Assembly (NCBI GenBank): GCA_047495785.1
Contig: JBLDXI010000017.1
Coordinates: 1,860,001-1,924,000 of the forward strand
Origin: Lepidodermella squamata
Lineage: Eukaryota; Gastrotricha
Direction of reading: 5' to 3'
DNA length: 64,000 nucleotides
Positions 22,717-33,870 of the stretch are shown here, piece by piece. Below the pieces are notes generated by a model. The model worked only from the letters and a program-made list of their open reading frames with translations. It made no database searches and was not told the origin of the DNA. Positions within the stretch are counted from its first letter, which is position 1. Each line of letters begins with the position of its first letter. The position numbers were made by a program, and so were the translations under genes.

Positions 22717-23118
22717 ATGCCGATTGTGCTTACAAGTCCTCGAAGGGCGAAGCAAATTTCAACCCCTCGAAATAAGGCGAGAAGTTCTAGCATCAGCGCC
22801 AGTCCAGATCCTCAACAGCCTGCTAAAAATAAACAGCTAACCATTAAAGTCCCCGTCCCAGCCAGCGTAGTCGATTACCTGCGAAATATGGGCGGTTTTC
22901 GGGGTGCGAAACTGCTCAGTAGAATCGAAGAAGCAACTGGGACTGTCATCGAATCTCCGCTGAAATGCCAACGGCCGCATTTATTCAAAATCACGGGCCC
23001 TAATTTTGTACAGGTCTTGGCGGCTGAACAGGAGATTCAGAGCCTTGTGCAAAACTGCAATGAAGCCCTCTATTTCAATGACAAGCGGCAAGTTCGGCGG
23101 ACAAGTTTTGCTTACTGA
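22717..23118 (+). CDS. Small single KH-domain RNA-binding protein
   Basis: Intronless, 133 aa, no signal peptide: the only clearly intracellular soluble product in the window. A Ser/Pro/Arg-rich N-terminus (1-40) is followed by one KH type I domain at about 43-115. The domain starts LTIKVPVP, has a helical segment with GGFRG in place of the usual GxxG loop, then LLSRIEEATGTVIESP, FKITG, and a last helix VLAAEQEIQSLV. This order matches KH domains of the MEX-3/bicaudal-C/IGF2BP kind, but one domain alone does not allow a family call. Likely binds single-stranded RNA. The single exon suggests a retrogene or a small, rapidly evolving copy. Confidence 0.7.
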   Translation: MPIVLTSPRRAKQISTPRNKARSSSISASPDPQQPAKNKQLTIKVPVPASVVDYLRNMGGFRGAKLLSRIEEATGTVIESPLKCQRPHLFKITGPNFVQVLAAEQEIQSLVQNCNEALYFNDKRQVRRTSFAY

Positions 23119-23311
23119 AGTTTTTGTGAAATTTAACCCGGTGAGAAATGAACCCTGATAATTGTTATGTGAATAAAAATATCTTTGTTTTTCTGGTGTT
23201 TTTGTTGACTTGATGCATCACTTCACACCGGGTACACAAATAATGAGGAAGTAACCAAACTGTAGCGAATAAAACCGCTTATTCCATATTATTTTTGTCA
23301 TCTCATTAAAA

Positions 23312-26303
23312 ATGAGAAAATTTGTTATCTTGTTGCTTTTTGCTCTGGGCCTTGCAGAGGCTGTTAAAATCGATCGAAATCACAACAGCCAAAAACGCAA
23401 AAATTTCCAGAAAAAACCAATGAAACAAGCGAGGCAATCAAACGTCGTATGTTTTAACATCAATTTTTATTTAATTTCAATTTTTCCTCCTATTCAGATT
23501 ACAGGAAATCCACTTGAAAAGGCGACTTTACGCTACATTCAACAAAGGGTATATAGGAGATTAAAGCTGGGTAAATTTCGTCATAATTTTTTAATATAGA
23601 GAGACAGGTGTCAAAGTTACGGCCTTGAATGGAAGAACTCGATGTGTCTAGGGCCGTCCTCATTTTTCCGAAAATACGAAGCCATATCCGAAAACGAGGT
23701 GTTAGAAGCTCATAATAATTACCGACGTAAATTTCCACCATAAAATTTTGATTCTCGAGTTTTTGTTTTGCTTTTCCAGAAAATGCTAACGTACCAGACC
23801 TGCAGTACGACCCTGATTTAGCTGCTCTAGCCGAGGGGTAAGTTTTACGGGTTTAATATAACCATCCTAATTGAATATTTTAAGGTGGGTGAGTACGTGC
23901 CAAAATGGATCCGATAGCCCAGCGAGTAGGACCCTTCCTGAGCGGAGAGATAAGCCAGCTTGGGACAACATTGGCCAAAACTGTAATCTTTATACCTTAT
24001 CAATTTTAAATAAAATAAAAAAATTATTTAGTCCTCTGGGCTTGGGGCGATACGTCGTTGACGAATGCCGTCGATTATTGGGCTTCGCAGCGATCCGATA
24101 ATTCTCAAGGCGCCGCAAAGCCTTTCATCCAGATCACTTCGGCATCGACCATCTACGTCGGCTGTGCGAAAGCGTTCTGCAACAAGGAATCTTCAATGAC
24201 TACAGTTTACGTAAAATATAAGAAATTTATTCAAAAATGGGTTAAATATCCCGTAAAATTGAAGGTCGTGTGTAACTATGCGCCTGGGCTAAATTCGAGC
24301 GATGATTTAACAACAAAGCTTCCTCCGCCGCAACCTAGGACGGCGTTGCTTCAGACGACTCGACGTCCTGATGTTTCAACGCCTTCACGATCATTAGGGA
24401 CTACGAAATCATCGTCGGTAGTGACATCGCCGCCTTTCAGCGCTCGAACACTAGTATTCGAACCGCGACCAGTACAGCCGCCTCCTTTGCAAGATAATTC
24501 TCGAAAATTCTCCACGCCTCGAAGAGGGGTAGGATAATTTAATTAGTTAAGGATTTAATAAGGTGCAAGTTTGATATATAGCCTCAATGTAAATATGGCT
24601 TGAATCCGCCTCATAACATGTGTCAAGAGGACTCGGCATCCTTAATCGAACTCGAGCCAGTTCCTATTCTGGACGTGATCGGGGATCATAATTTCTATAG
24701 GTCCCGGGTGACTCCCCGAGCGAAGTCCATGCCTCCACTGGCATGGGACGAAGATTTAGCGATCGAAGCTGAAAGATGGGCAGGTATAAGACGTCCTAAA
24801 ATTCCCGAAAATTGTCATGAATTCAGAGAATTTTAGCTCAATGTCGGTTCGAGTCGAATTTGAAGGACGAACGACCTCTACCTCCACGTGGCGATAAAGA
24901 TGAATGGGCTTGGGTAAATTTCTTTATTTTGCGAATAATTTAATTTAATGAATTAATTTTTTTAGATTGGCCAAAATATGTGTTGGGGCTGGGGATTTAA
25001 CAGATCCTGGACTGAATGTATTGATGGTATATTTTATATAATACTTTAAAGGCTGCTATTAGGTCTCAATTTGTCGAATAGATTGGGCCTCCGAGCGTAA
25101 TGATTGGCAATATGGCATCGGACCTATCAATAATAACCCTGTTGGTCACTATACACAAATGATCTGGGCAGATACCTTGTACATCGGTTGCGGGAAAGCG
25201 AGATGTAGCCGTCGGGGTGATGTAGTCGAAGACACTATTTTGGTTTGTAAAATATTAGAATTTCACCTGATTTTCATTAATAATTTTTTCAGGTGTGTAA
25301 TTACGGCCCTGGCGGTAATATAGCCTGGGCCAATCTCAACGCCTATGCGAGACCGTACGAAAAATATGTCCCAAACAATTTATTCACCCAGCCTAAAAAT
25401 GGGGTAAAATTATTATTAATTTTTTGATTTTCCAATGATTTTTCATCTTTCAGCCTCAGTGCCGTTACAATTTAGTTTATCCGCATACATTGTGCCTGAA
25501 TGATTCAGCTAAACTTATAGCCTTGGAACCTGCTCCTAAATACGAGATAATCGTGAGGCAAAATTTGTACAGAGGTTGGGAAGAAATTTCTCAGTCTGGC
25601 CGGGAATCCTATAAGTTATTGTTTTATAGCTCAAGTCGATCCGCCTGCGAATAAAATGCCAAAGCTTCGATGGGACGACGATCTTGCAATCGAAGCCGAA
25701 CGATGGGCAGGTTAGGGAATGAAACTGAAAACTGGCTCCAGAAATTTTCATTATTTTCATTATAGCCCAGTGTAAATTTGAAAATGATTTAAAATCAAAC
25801 CGGCAACTGCCAGCTCGAGGCAGCGTCCAGGCGTGGCCTTGGGTATAAAAAACTGACTTGGATTTTATACTTTTTGCTACGTATTATTTCGACCTCATCA
25901 GGTGGGGCAAAATATGTGCTGGTCGATTGGTTCAAATCGGTCATGGTCGGATTGCATAGATGGTAAGAAGCAAAAACGATGAGATCGATCACGATTCATT
26001 AATTTCTTTCAGATTGGGCCTCTGAGGCCATCGATTGGCAGTATGGTATTGGTGCTCTGAACGAAAACCCTGTTGGACATTACACGCAAATGATTTGGGC
26101 CGACACGCTCTACATAGGATGCGGAAAGGCGCGATGTCGTAGGACTGACAACCGGGGCGAAGACACTATTTTGGTAAAAAAAGGAAACAAATTAAAAAAT
26201 ATCTTCGTAAATTTTGATAAATATGTTTCAGGTCTGCAATTATGGCGAAGGTGGAAATACGGATGTAGCTGGCGGAAATCCTTATGCTAAGCCCTATGAA
26301 TAA
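23312..26303 (+). CDS. Triple CAP-domain secreted protein with a degenerate first domain (CAP-F)
   Basis: 18 exons: 23312..23443, 23498..23548, 23600..23726, 23780..23837, 23885..23982, 24032..24210, 24265..24528, 24582..24783, 24837..24913, 24966..25026, 25082..25242, 25293..25403, 25454..25574, 25630..25710, 25766..25842, 25902..25962, 26013..26173, 26232..26303; 697 aa. Signal peptide 1-18, then a basic Lys/Gln-rich stretch and no Sushi. CAP1 (about 62-215) keeps HNNYR and AEGW. It has WASQRSDN where paralogues have WASER, and AKPFIQI where they have GHYTQI, so two CAP-tetrad residues are lost. A Pro/Thr/Ser linker follows. CAP2 (304-500) is intact (DHNFYR, EAERWAAQC, WASERNDW, GHYTQM). 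CAP3 (508-697) reads RQNLYR, losing the first His. It lies on the opposite strand from the other five CAP genes, 6 kb away. Intron 24211-24264 is stop-free and in frame (18 codons). Confidence 0.9.
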
Positions 26304-26551
26304 ATGAAATACATCGATATCGATTTTGACAAAAAAATGTTGCATTTCTAAGTACAACTTATTTTGATTGTCCCGTGTGAAAAATCACTCACTTCGGGCT
26401 CGACGTCTAAAAGACAAAAGACAATTATTTTAGACTCATGTTTCCCACGGAAAATTGAGCCTGTTTTCTGACGACTTCCGGCACTTCAGAGGGGCAAAAT
26501 AGAGATGTTCGAAGTTTGAACATTCCCAGGTTTTTAGTTCTCTACGAAAAA

Positions 26552-29295
26552 ATGCGCTGTCTCTTTTTGATCTACGTTTTAGCCAATATTGCCCAAGCGG
26601 AAAAAATTCGCTTGAAGGTACCTGTTCTTGCCCCACTGACCGGCGCCGAGCCTAAGGTTGGCCAGACGTGTATAGATGCTACAAAGCTCGCCGCTGAAAT
26701 GTGGAACGAAAAAGCCCTAACAGCCGGGCCGGACGAAATTTTCATGCGAAAATTTGAGGTTGAACCTATTATCCTGGACGAATTTGTTGGCAACCGAGCC
26801 GCTGAACAAATTGTTCGATTCTACGAATTCGGCGAGTATAAATATCGCGGGATTCAGTACTCGAATAATGCAACAGTCGTACCATCCCCACTAGTAGCTG
26901 GAACCCAATATTCCACGGCTTGCAAAGCTATCGGAACCTTTCTGCATACCATAGGCGTTGTAGATATCAGCACGTCTTGCGGGGCGCCTTTTCTCATCGA
27001 TCACTACAAATACCCAAACGTGTACATGAACATGGGCCGAAATGATGAGGCGATGATAGCCTCATTGCGATTTATTCGAGACATAGGACGTTGGAACCGA
27101 ATCGGCATTATCTTCAATGTTGGAACTATTAATGACTATTTAACCGGCATAGCCACGGACCAAATGTCTCGAGAGCTTGGGTTTGATGTACCCTACTTCG
27201 AACTTGTACAAGCGGTCACGGATGAGCTCGTCGCAAGAATGGCTGAGACTAAAATCAGAATTTTCGTATTTTTCATGACTGAGGTGATGAACTTTCAACT
27301 ATTATGCCGGGCGCATTCAGCCGGTTTAACTGGACCTATGTACACCTTTGTCGGCGGCTGGCTGCGATATGTCGATCCAGTCCTGTTAACGGACCCTTTC
27401 CCCATGCCTGGTGGGCAGAGTTGCCCGAAACGGGTGATTCACGAGCAAATGAAAATCACGTATTGGACTGGGCAGCAACTTGAACCTGACGAGTTAGACG
27501 ATGGTTCGAAATCGAAAGCTTCGATTTTAGACTTGACGCCGTTTGAGTTCGAAGCTAAACTGAACGCAAGGACGGGGAACTCTCGCCCAGCTGAGTACAA
27601 CTTCAGATTTATGTGTACTGATGTTTTGCTGGGAAGTTTGATCTCCCTTCGAGATGCCGAGCAACAGCTCAATCGAATGAATCTAAGTTTGACCGATTTC
27701 AGCCGAAATCCTTTGCTCGTAGGCTCTGTTGTAAATGACAGCGTTAGTAGGCATGAATTCACCGGCATGCGAGTTGGTCGAATGAGTTACGACCAGCGAA
27801 CTATGGCGATTAAAGGGGAGGTCTACGCTGTTGGCTACTGGACCCCAGACGATGGTATGAAGCTTATGATGACAGTTCGAACGAGAGATAACAGCAGTTT
27901 GAGAAACGCGAGTATAACAAATCCGAACGTTATCGCGTTTATCGACAGCTATTCGACCGTGATCCGCAGCTTCAAATGGCTAACTACGAACGGGAAACCT
28001 CAGAAAGATTCGATAACCGAATTGGTTGTAGTTGAGCGGGTCCCGATTTCAATTTTCGTTGCTGTCTCGTCAATCGCTGGAATTATGACGGTGGTTAAAA
28101 TGGTTCTTATTGTATTTTCGTGGCCAAAAGCTGGCTCGATCGCCTACGACTGGAGCAGATGTTTCGGATATTTCTTCTGTATCCTCGTTGAAGTTTCTGC
28201 GGTTTTGTTTGTCGCAGAATCTCGCAAAGAGAAAGCTATGTTTGTGGCAAGAATTTTAACCCTGATCGTCGGCTCGGCTGGTCAACATGGTATTTCTTTC
28301 TTTCGGCTGACCGCTATCGAGGCCACCTTCAACTCGACTTTTCTAAGCATTCGACCCTCAAATGCAGGCAGTTTATCCCGAAGAGCCACCGCCGATCACA
28401 GTAATTCTATAACAACCCAAAATGGGGCGGAATCTCTATCGAATGAAGTAGCTAAGGTGAAGCGCCAAAAATTGATTGCTGGTCTCTCGGGCGCGTTTAT
28501 CGCCGCAAATTTATTGACTTTCATTGCTCTTGTGGCTGCTGATTGGCCTGATTGCATGGAAATACCTTCGGAAATGGTAAGTTTCCATTTGCATTAACCA
28601 AGGTCTTACGTCCATTGTCCAAATTTGCATGCAAAAATGCTTCAAAGTTAGGTAAATATTGAAATATTCCCGAAAATTTCCGGAAAATCAGAAATCACTT
28701 TCCCCTTTAAATTTCAGAAATTTTAACCTAGTTTAATTGTCCAAATTTATTCCTTTCCTAATAACAGCTTTTTCATTTTTATTGAAATTTTCTTAATTTA
28801 ATTTTTATTTTTTTCAAACAGATTTATTCGGCTGCGGAAGATTCATTGACTAATTATCGCCAAGTCTCATGTGGTTCTCAAGGCATGGTCGCATGGAGCC
28901 TCGCTATGATCGCCTCGCATGCATTCCTGTTGCTGTCCGGGCTGCTATATTCTATGAAATCAAGTCAGAGGCACTTGAGAAAATCGCGAAATTTCAGTTT
29001 AGCTCGTTTCGCTGTTGTGAGCAGTTTAACGATCCTCCTAGCAGCTGTTCTAGTCACTTTCATCGTAGCCGCCCGACCTGTTTCAGTCCGAATCACCGTA
29101 GCAATAGCCGGGCTTGCGTCGTCTCTGCAAGCGACCACCTTCGTCGCTATTTCGAAAACAGGAGTGGAATCGGTTACTGTTATAGAAGCCCCAAGAGCTA
29201 GCCATCCAGCTCCTCAAGCCCCGGTTTCCCTCCATCAGAATCGGCGGGAAAGCTTGGTGCGACCAAGCTCATCGTCAATTTCACTTCGAGCGTGA
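26552..29295 (+). CDS. GABA-B-like class C G-protein-coupled receptor
   Basis: Exons 26552..28576 and 28822..29295 (245-nt intron, phase 0), 832 aa. Signal peptide 1-16, then a bilobed periplasmic-binding-like Venus flytrap ectodomain of about 460 residues. Its SCGAPFLIDHYKYPNVY aligns with the SP.L.DR.KYP.FF region of GABA-B receptors. There is no Cys-rich domain before the membrane, as in GABA-B and unlike mGluR. Seven hydrophobic segments follow, about residues 495-518, 528-548, 556-580, 640-662, 693-715, 730-750 and 756-776. The cytoplasmic tail of about 55 residues is Ser/Pro-rich, without an evident coiled coil or RSRR-type retention motif. TM1-TM4 are on exon 1. It is clearly class C; the ligand is not deducible. 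A guanylate-cyclase receptor is excluded by the seven membrane spans and lack of a kinase or cyclase domain. Confidence 0.85.
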
Positions 29296-29545
29296 TTTCA
29301 TCAAGGTCGAAGCCATTATTGGATTAATGAATTATTCAACATTTTTAAATTGAAAAAAATAATTGAAAAATTGAAAATTAACTTGGAAAAGGTTTAAAAA
29401 TGTTTTTGATTGATAAAAATTCCTTTTTATTATAAGATTGTTTAAATCAATGCAATACAACATAGTAAAAGCTGAGCATTCGACGGAAATTTCCGACATT
29501 GGATTAGGCAAAATATCAGCAGGCAGAACGTACAAATTTCCGATT

Positions 29546-31108
29546 TCAGTCCATCAACAAAGCAGTTTCATAGTACTCCGGTTCCCTGATGAAAAGAAAA
29601 CGTTAAAACCAGTAGAAATAATGACTTGAATCTTACCTAGTTCGGGCGAAAGCTGGTTCCTGCCGTCGCCTGGTGTTGCCATACAGAGCGGTAGGCGCCA
29701 TGAAAGCCGAAACAGCGCCGTCGTCTAGAACCGAGGCAGCCGACCTCCGATTGTCCCCAACAACCGGGTACCGCTGACTCGCAACTGGCTGCACCAAGCC
29801 TCCATAGGTTGGCCGGGAAATTCCGTTAAAATAAGCCACCGCGTTGTTTGGAGTCTCGAAAATTTCCTTCCGATTTGGGCTGCTATTCGAAGCCGCTGTG
29901 ACAGGTGTCGGCCTCGCGTAGGTTGCTACTCCCCTTGGCTGATCTGTGTTCAATAAGTACTGCTTTCCAGGCGCATAAAACTGATGTTGACTGGGGGCGG
30001 CCATGTTTACTTGCTGCCGATTAAGGTAGTTTTGGTTGCCATATTCGTAAGTCCTCGGCGCCACGGTAGATGCTGTAGTAGCCGGGGCTCTATAGCCGTA
30101 ATTATTTCTGTAATCATAATTTGTCGGCGGCTGTTGGTAATATTGATGGGGGCCAATATTCCTGAGAAAATATAAAAAATTGAAATAAATTTTGAAAAAT
30201 TTTGAAAAATTGTACATTGAGTAAGGAACTGGATTCTGAGCAGTATCGACGAAATATCCCTGTGACTGATATTCGTTAGGATAGCCGATAAATTGCAAGC
30301 CATTTTGTTGTAGCCGGCTTCTGTAGATATCGGAAATCAAAGTCGACGGAATAATAGCTTCAGATTTCTTTATTTGCTGTTGCTGTTTCCGCAGCCGTTC
30401 CCGCTGCCTTTGCTCCTCACTTGGGTTACGCTCGCCTAGAGGTGCGAATCCCAATTTTTCGAACAAAAATCGATCGAATTTGGGAGTTGAAGTAGCGACG
30501 GAGTCGGTTTTGATAGTCGTAGTTACTTGGTCATCATTTTTGCGCCTATCTGTCCGCCGGCGTTTGAATCTAATAATTTCCAGCCGTCGAGCTTTTTGCC
30601 GCCGTTTTGTTGTTGTCTCTTGTAATTCGGCCGCTGTTGTCGTCGAAATCTCAGGGACAGGTGTTGTAGTCGATGTCGTGATGGTAACTGACTCGATCTC
30701 CGTTGACTCGCTAGTTTTGTCCGAACCTATTAGGTCATGGTCAAATTCGAACGAAAGATCCGCGTCTTGATGAGGCGAAGTCAGCACTTCCGGTTGGAAG
30801 TAGATAATCTTCCGCTGACCACGCCGGCTTTGCCGCGAAATCGGGCGCTGTTTGCTGCTGGAATCACTGGACGCAGACGGGACAAAGTCGTCGTGTTCGT
30901 CGGTCAGGCTTGTCATTTCTAGGCGATCTGCAGGATTCTTTTGCCGGCGAGCCAATCTTCGAGTTGCGGCGAAGGCATCCGGCGACATGATATGACCGCT
31001 TTGAAACGGGACTAGGCGGTACATTTTAACCTTGGAAGCTATGGAATCCGGGAGAGCTGAAACTATCGAGCCTCCGTAGAGTAGTAAAATTAAGCTGAAA
31101 GGAACCAT
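29546..31108 (-). CDS. Secreted low-complexity Tyr/Gln/Thr-rich protein, unknown function
   Basis: Three exons from 31108: 31108..30216, 30161..29637, 29585..29546; 485 aa. Signal peptide about 1-19. Order: Arg/Lys-rich region with Thr tracts (TITTSTTTPVPE, TTTKRRQKARR), a Gln/Glu/Arg helix-prone stretch near RQRERLRKQQQQIKK, then a Tyr/Asn/Gln/Pro-rich half (YYQQPPTNYDYRNNYGY). The long frame seems to end at a stop next to 29633, but that stop overlaps a perfect donor, AG|GTAAG. Splicing to a 40-nt last exon adds EPEYYETALLMD and is followed by AATAAA on the minus strand. No known domain. Composition resembles extracellular matrix or cuticle-associated proteins; this is an inference. Ends tail to tail with the receptor gene. 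Confidence 0.65.
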
Positions 31109-32121
31109 GCTGGCCTATAATTAGGAATCAATAATTCGCTTTTTGAAATTATTAAGGTGGAATAATTTTATTTCGCCAAAATTCCTATTTTAATTAGCCG
31201 TGTTGACAAAAATTTGCATTTTTTTTCGCTTTGTAAGTAGCATTAAATCCCGTTTTTTTCGAGAGTCAAGGGCTTTATTTTTTAAAGAAACGTGTCATTT
31301 TTTTGCAAAGTGACACATTTGTGAGAGGTGATGAAAAGCATCATCATAAAACGAGAGCAGGGTTATTTTTGCGACACTTGAGCAAAACACAGTAAGTTCG
31401 TCCTATACCTAACTTGACAGCAAAATATTGAGAATTAAGCGTAAATACTTGTTATTTGACATGTCAACCGCAGTGGAATTAGTGAAGTGTGGGAAATGTC
31501 AGCAAATAATCGTTGAGCAACAAACGTTATTTGCATCGTTTTCAAAGTTTTATTATTGTTACAATAATAATTATGATGTTGACAAAACAAGCCGCTTATA
31601 TTGGTAAAATTGAAGATTTTATATTAAAAATGGCGGAAAAAATGTGCCACAACTCGTTAGTGGCATTATTTGGCTAACAATTTCTACGTTGCGCGTTAGA
31701 TGATGTCGCACGGTACCGCCTTGGTACCAAACTGCCGCGCTACTGGTATAGCTATATTTTACGTCGCGTGAGTCGCGCGCGCAACAATTGCGATGAGCGC
31801 ACAGGTAATTTTTACTTCAATGCGTAACACGCACGGAAAAACAACCTTTGTTTTTAACGCTGTGGTGTGTTTATTCAACTGCTATTATCATTCCGTTTTA
31901 TTACCCGGGACACAAGAGTTTTAAAAAGCCATTAAAACACGACGCCTTGAGTGTTTTTGCAATTGTTCACCCAGGTAATAATGATTTTTATTTCAAAAAA
32001 AAAAGCAATCGCCTTATACATTTAGTCAGAAACAGAATATATATTATTAGGGACTAGACGTAATGAGAAAAACACAAATTTATGATATTGAGATTAAAAG
32101 TTTCATCATTATCATCTGGAA
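31109..32121. other. Intergenic, AT-rich
   Basis: About 1 kb between two minus-strand genes. Contains short palindromic CGCGCG words near 31770 but no supported gene, repeat family member or RNA. Confidence 0.4.
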
Positions 32122-33870
32122 TCACCAGACGAACTTGTTATCGACGGCATTGTCCTGCTGGTGCTGGTTCAACTTTTGCTGTTTTCGCTGCTGTTTACGC
32201 TCCCGGCGGCGCTGTTCACGCTCGAGTTGCTTCTCCTTATTGTTCTTGCCATTGCCCTTTTTATCCTTATTTTTCTCCTTGTTCTTCTCCTTGTTCTTCT
32301 CCTTGTTCTTGCCTTCGCCGCCGTCCTTATTGTTGTTTTTGTCCTTGCGAGCCGATGACAACGAGCGGCGCTGCACGTGATCACCCGCTCGGGCGCGCGC
32401 CTCGAAAGCGAGCCCAGTTTGGGGGAAACGAACAACGAGAGGCCGCCGGCCCTCGGCCTGGCCGAACGCGATCAGGGTGTTGTCATCGTTGACGTCAGCC
32501 TCGACATCCTGAGTTTCATCATCAGGTTCGAACTGATCCTGATCCTGAAATCGTTAAAAAATAGTAAATTTCGCCGTAATTTCTATCAGGATTCCTTACT
32601 TCATCGACGTACGGCCCTTCATCGGGTAGCTCCGGAAGTGGGGTGACCTCATCTTCCTCCTCTCCCTCAGGCTCAGGCTCAGGCTCGGGCGTTTCGACAT
32701 AAGGAGGCTGGGTGTGATCCTCCCATTCGCCGCCTACGAGATTTTCCTGAAAAATAGGAAAAAACAGTTAGGATTACAGTTAAATCTCTCAAATTTAATT
32801 ATTTTGGCACTATGCCAAGTTTTTGCTTGAGCTTTTTTTGCTCAGTTAGTTAACTAATATCAGACAAAAAAATATACCACTGGGTTAATTTTAAATTTAC
32901 ACCTGTTATTTGGGCTTTTTCTACAGGTATATTTTAGTTCGAATTCTCGCTGAAATGTTAGAATATTTCTATATACCGGATCGGCCTCGCCTTCCTCATC
33001 CACATCAGGCGGAGAGTCATCGAAAGGCGTCGTATCTACAAAACGGACTTCATCCCTTGGATGGGACTAATAGAAAGTTTTAAAATTTTCATGAGTGAAA
33101 AAAACGGAAATTTTATTTCAACTCACTGGGTCAACAGGCTCAGCCTCCTCTTCTTCTTCTTCTTCTGGAGCCGGTTCTTCCGTGATGAAGTCGACCTGTC
33201 GTTGCGTTTCCGTGAACTGCCGTTCATCCGTGACGAGAGCTTCCTCACGCTCGTCGTCGTTCGACACCTTCTTATCACCACCAGCGCCTCCCATCATCAT
33301 CGGTGGCGGCTCGTATGGCTGTTCGATAGGATCCTCCTCGCTGTGATCACCCTCATCCGGTTCAACATCAGCCCGACCCCCAGGAATAACGGCGGTGTGA
33401 TATTCCGGCGGCGTCGGATCAGTCGGGCTCGGCGGGTCGAAGAATTCGTTCGTCGTACCAGTGTTCTGATCGACCGGGATGAGTTCAGTCGCGCCACTGC
33501 CCTGGCCTTCATCGGCGCAGATCAAGTAGCAGCCGCAGGGTGTCCACTTCGCCCAGCAGTAGTAAAGGCAGCAGTAGTAGTACACATTGCAACGACCCTT
33601 GCCGCCGGTGGCCTGGCGGACTAGCGCCGAATTAGCCGGAATCAACTGACCCTGCGGAACTTGCCCGGCAGAGCGATACAGCAACGAAGCTCTGTAGATT
33701 AGAAAAATGTGAATAAATCCTCCTTAAAAGAATAACTTTTACCCGCCGCCAGGTGAGTAGATCGCTTGCTGAGGTGTGCCGAACGGACCGGCAGCTGGGG
33801 CTGGGTAGGCTGGGAAGGCGAAAATGGGCGCCGCGGCGCACAAAAATACGCCGATATAGGACAAAAACAT
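32122..33870 (-). CDS. Secreted acidic-then-basic polyampholyte protein with a Cys-rich patch
   Basis: Five exons from 33870: 33870..33743, 33691..33127, 33066..32977, 32746..32600, 32544..32122; 450 aa. Signal peptide MFLSYIGVFLCAAAPIFA, then a Pro/Ala/Gly stretch. A compact Cys/Tyr patch at about 75-110 (CNVYYYCCLYYCWAKW, CGCYLIC) precedes about 230 strongly acidic residues with runs of Glu (EEEEEEEAE; PEPEPEPE). The last exon switches to a basic tail with KNKEKNKEKNKEKNK, coded by a 12-nt unit, and a Gln/Arg-rich end. No known family. The charge split suggests binding of cations or of charged matrix polymers; a matrix role is inferred only. Introns are 51-60 nt apart from one of 230 nt. 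Confidence 0.7.

Noticed and set aside
26552-28576. Receptor guanylate cyclase
   Set aside because: The ectodomain could fit, but seven membrane spans follow and there is no kinase-like or cyclase domain.
29633-29636. Stop of the Tyr/Gln-rich protein at 29633
   Set aside because: It overlaps a strong AG|GTAAG donor and the next exon joins in frame to a new stop followed by AATAAA.
32161-32358. Hydrophobic Leu/Val-rich plus-strand frame that looks like a membrane protein
   Set aside because: Antisense of the Lys/Glu-rich repeat in the polyampholyte gene.
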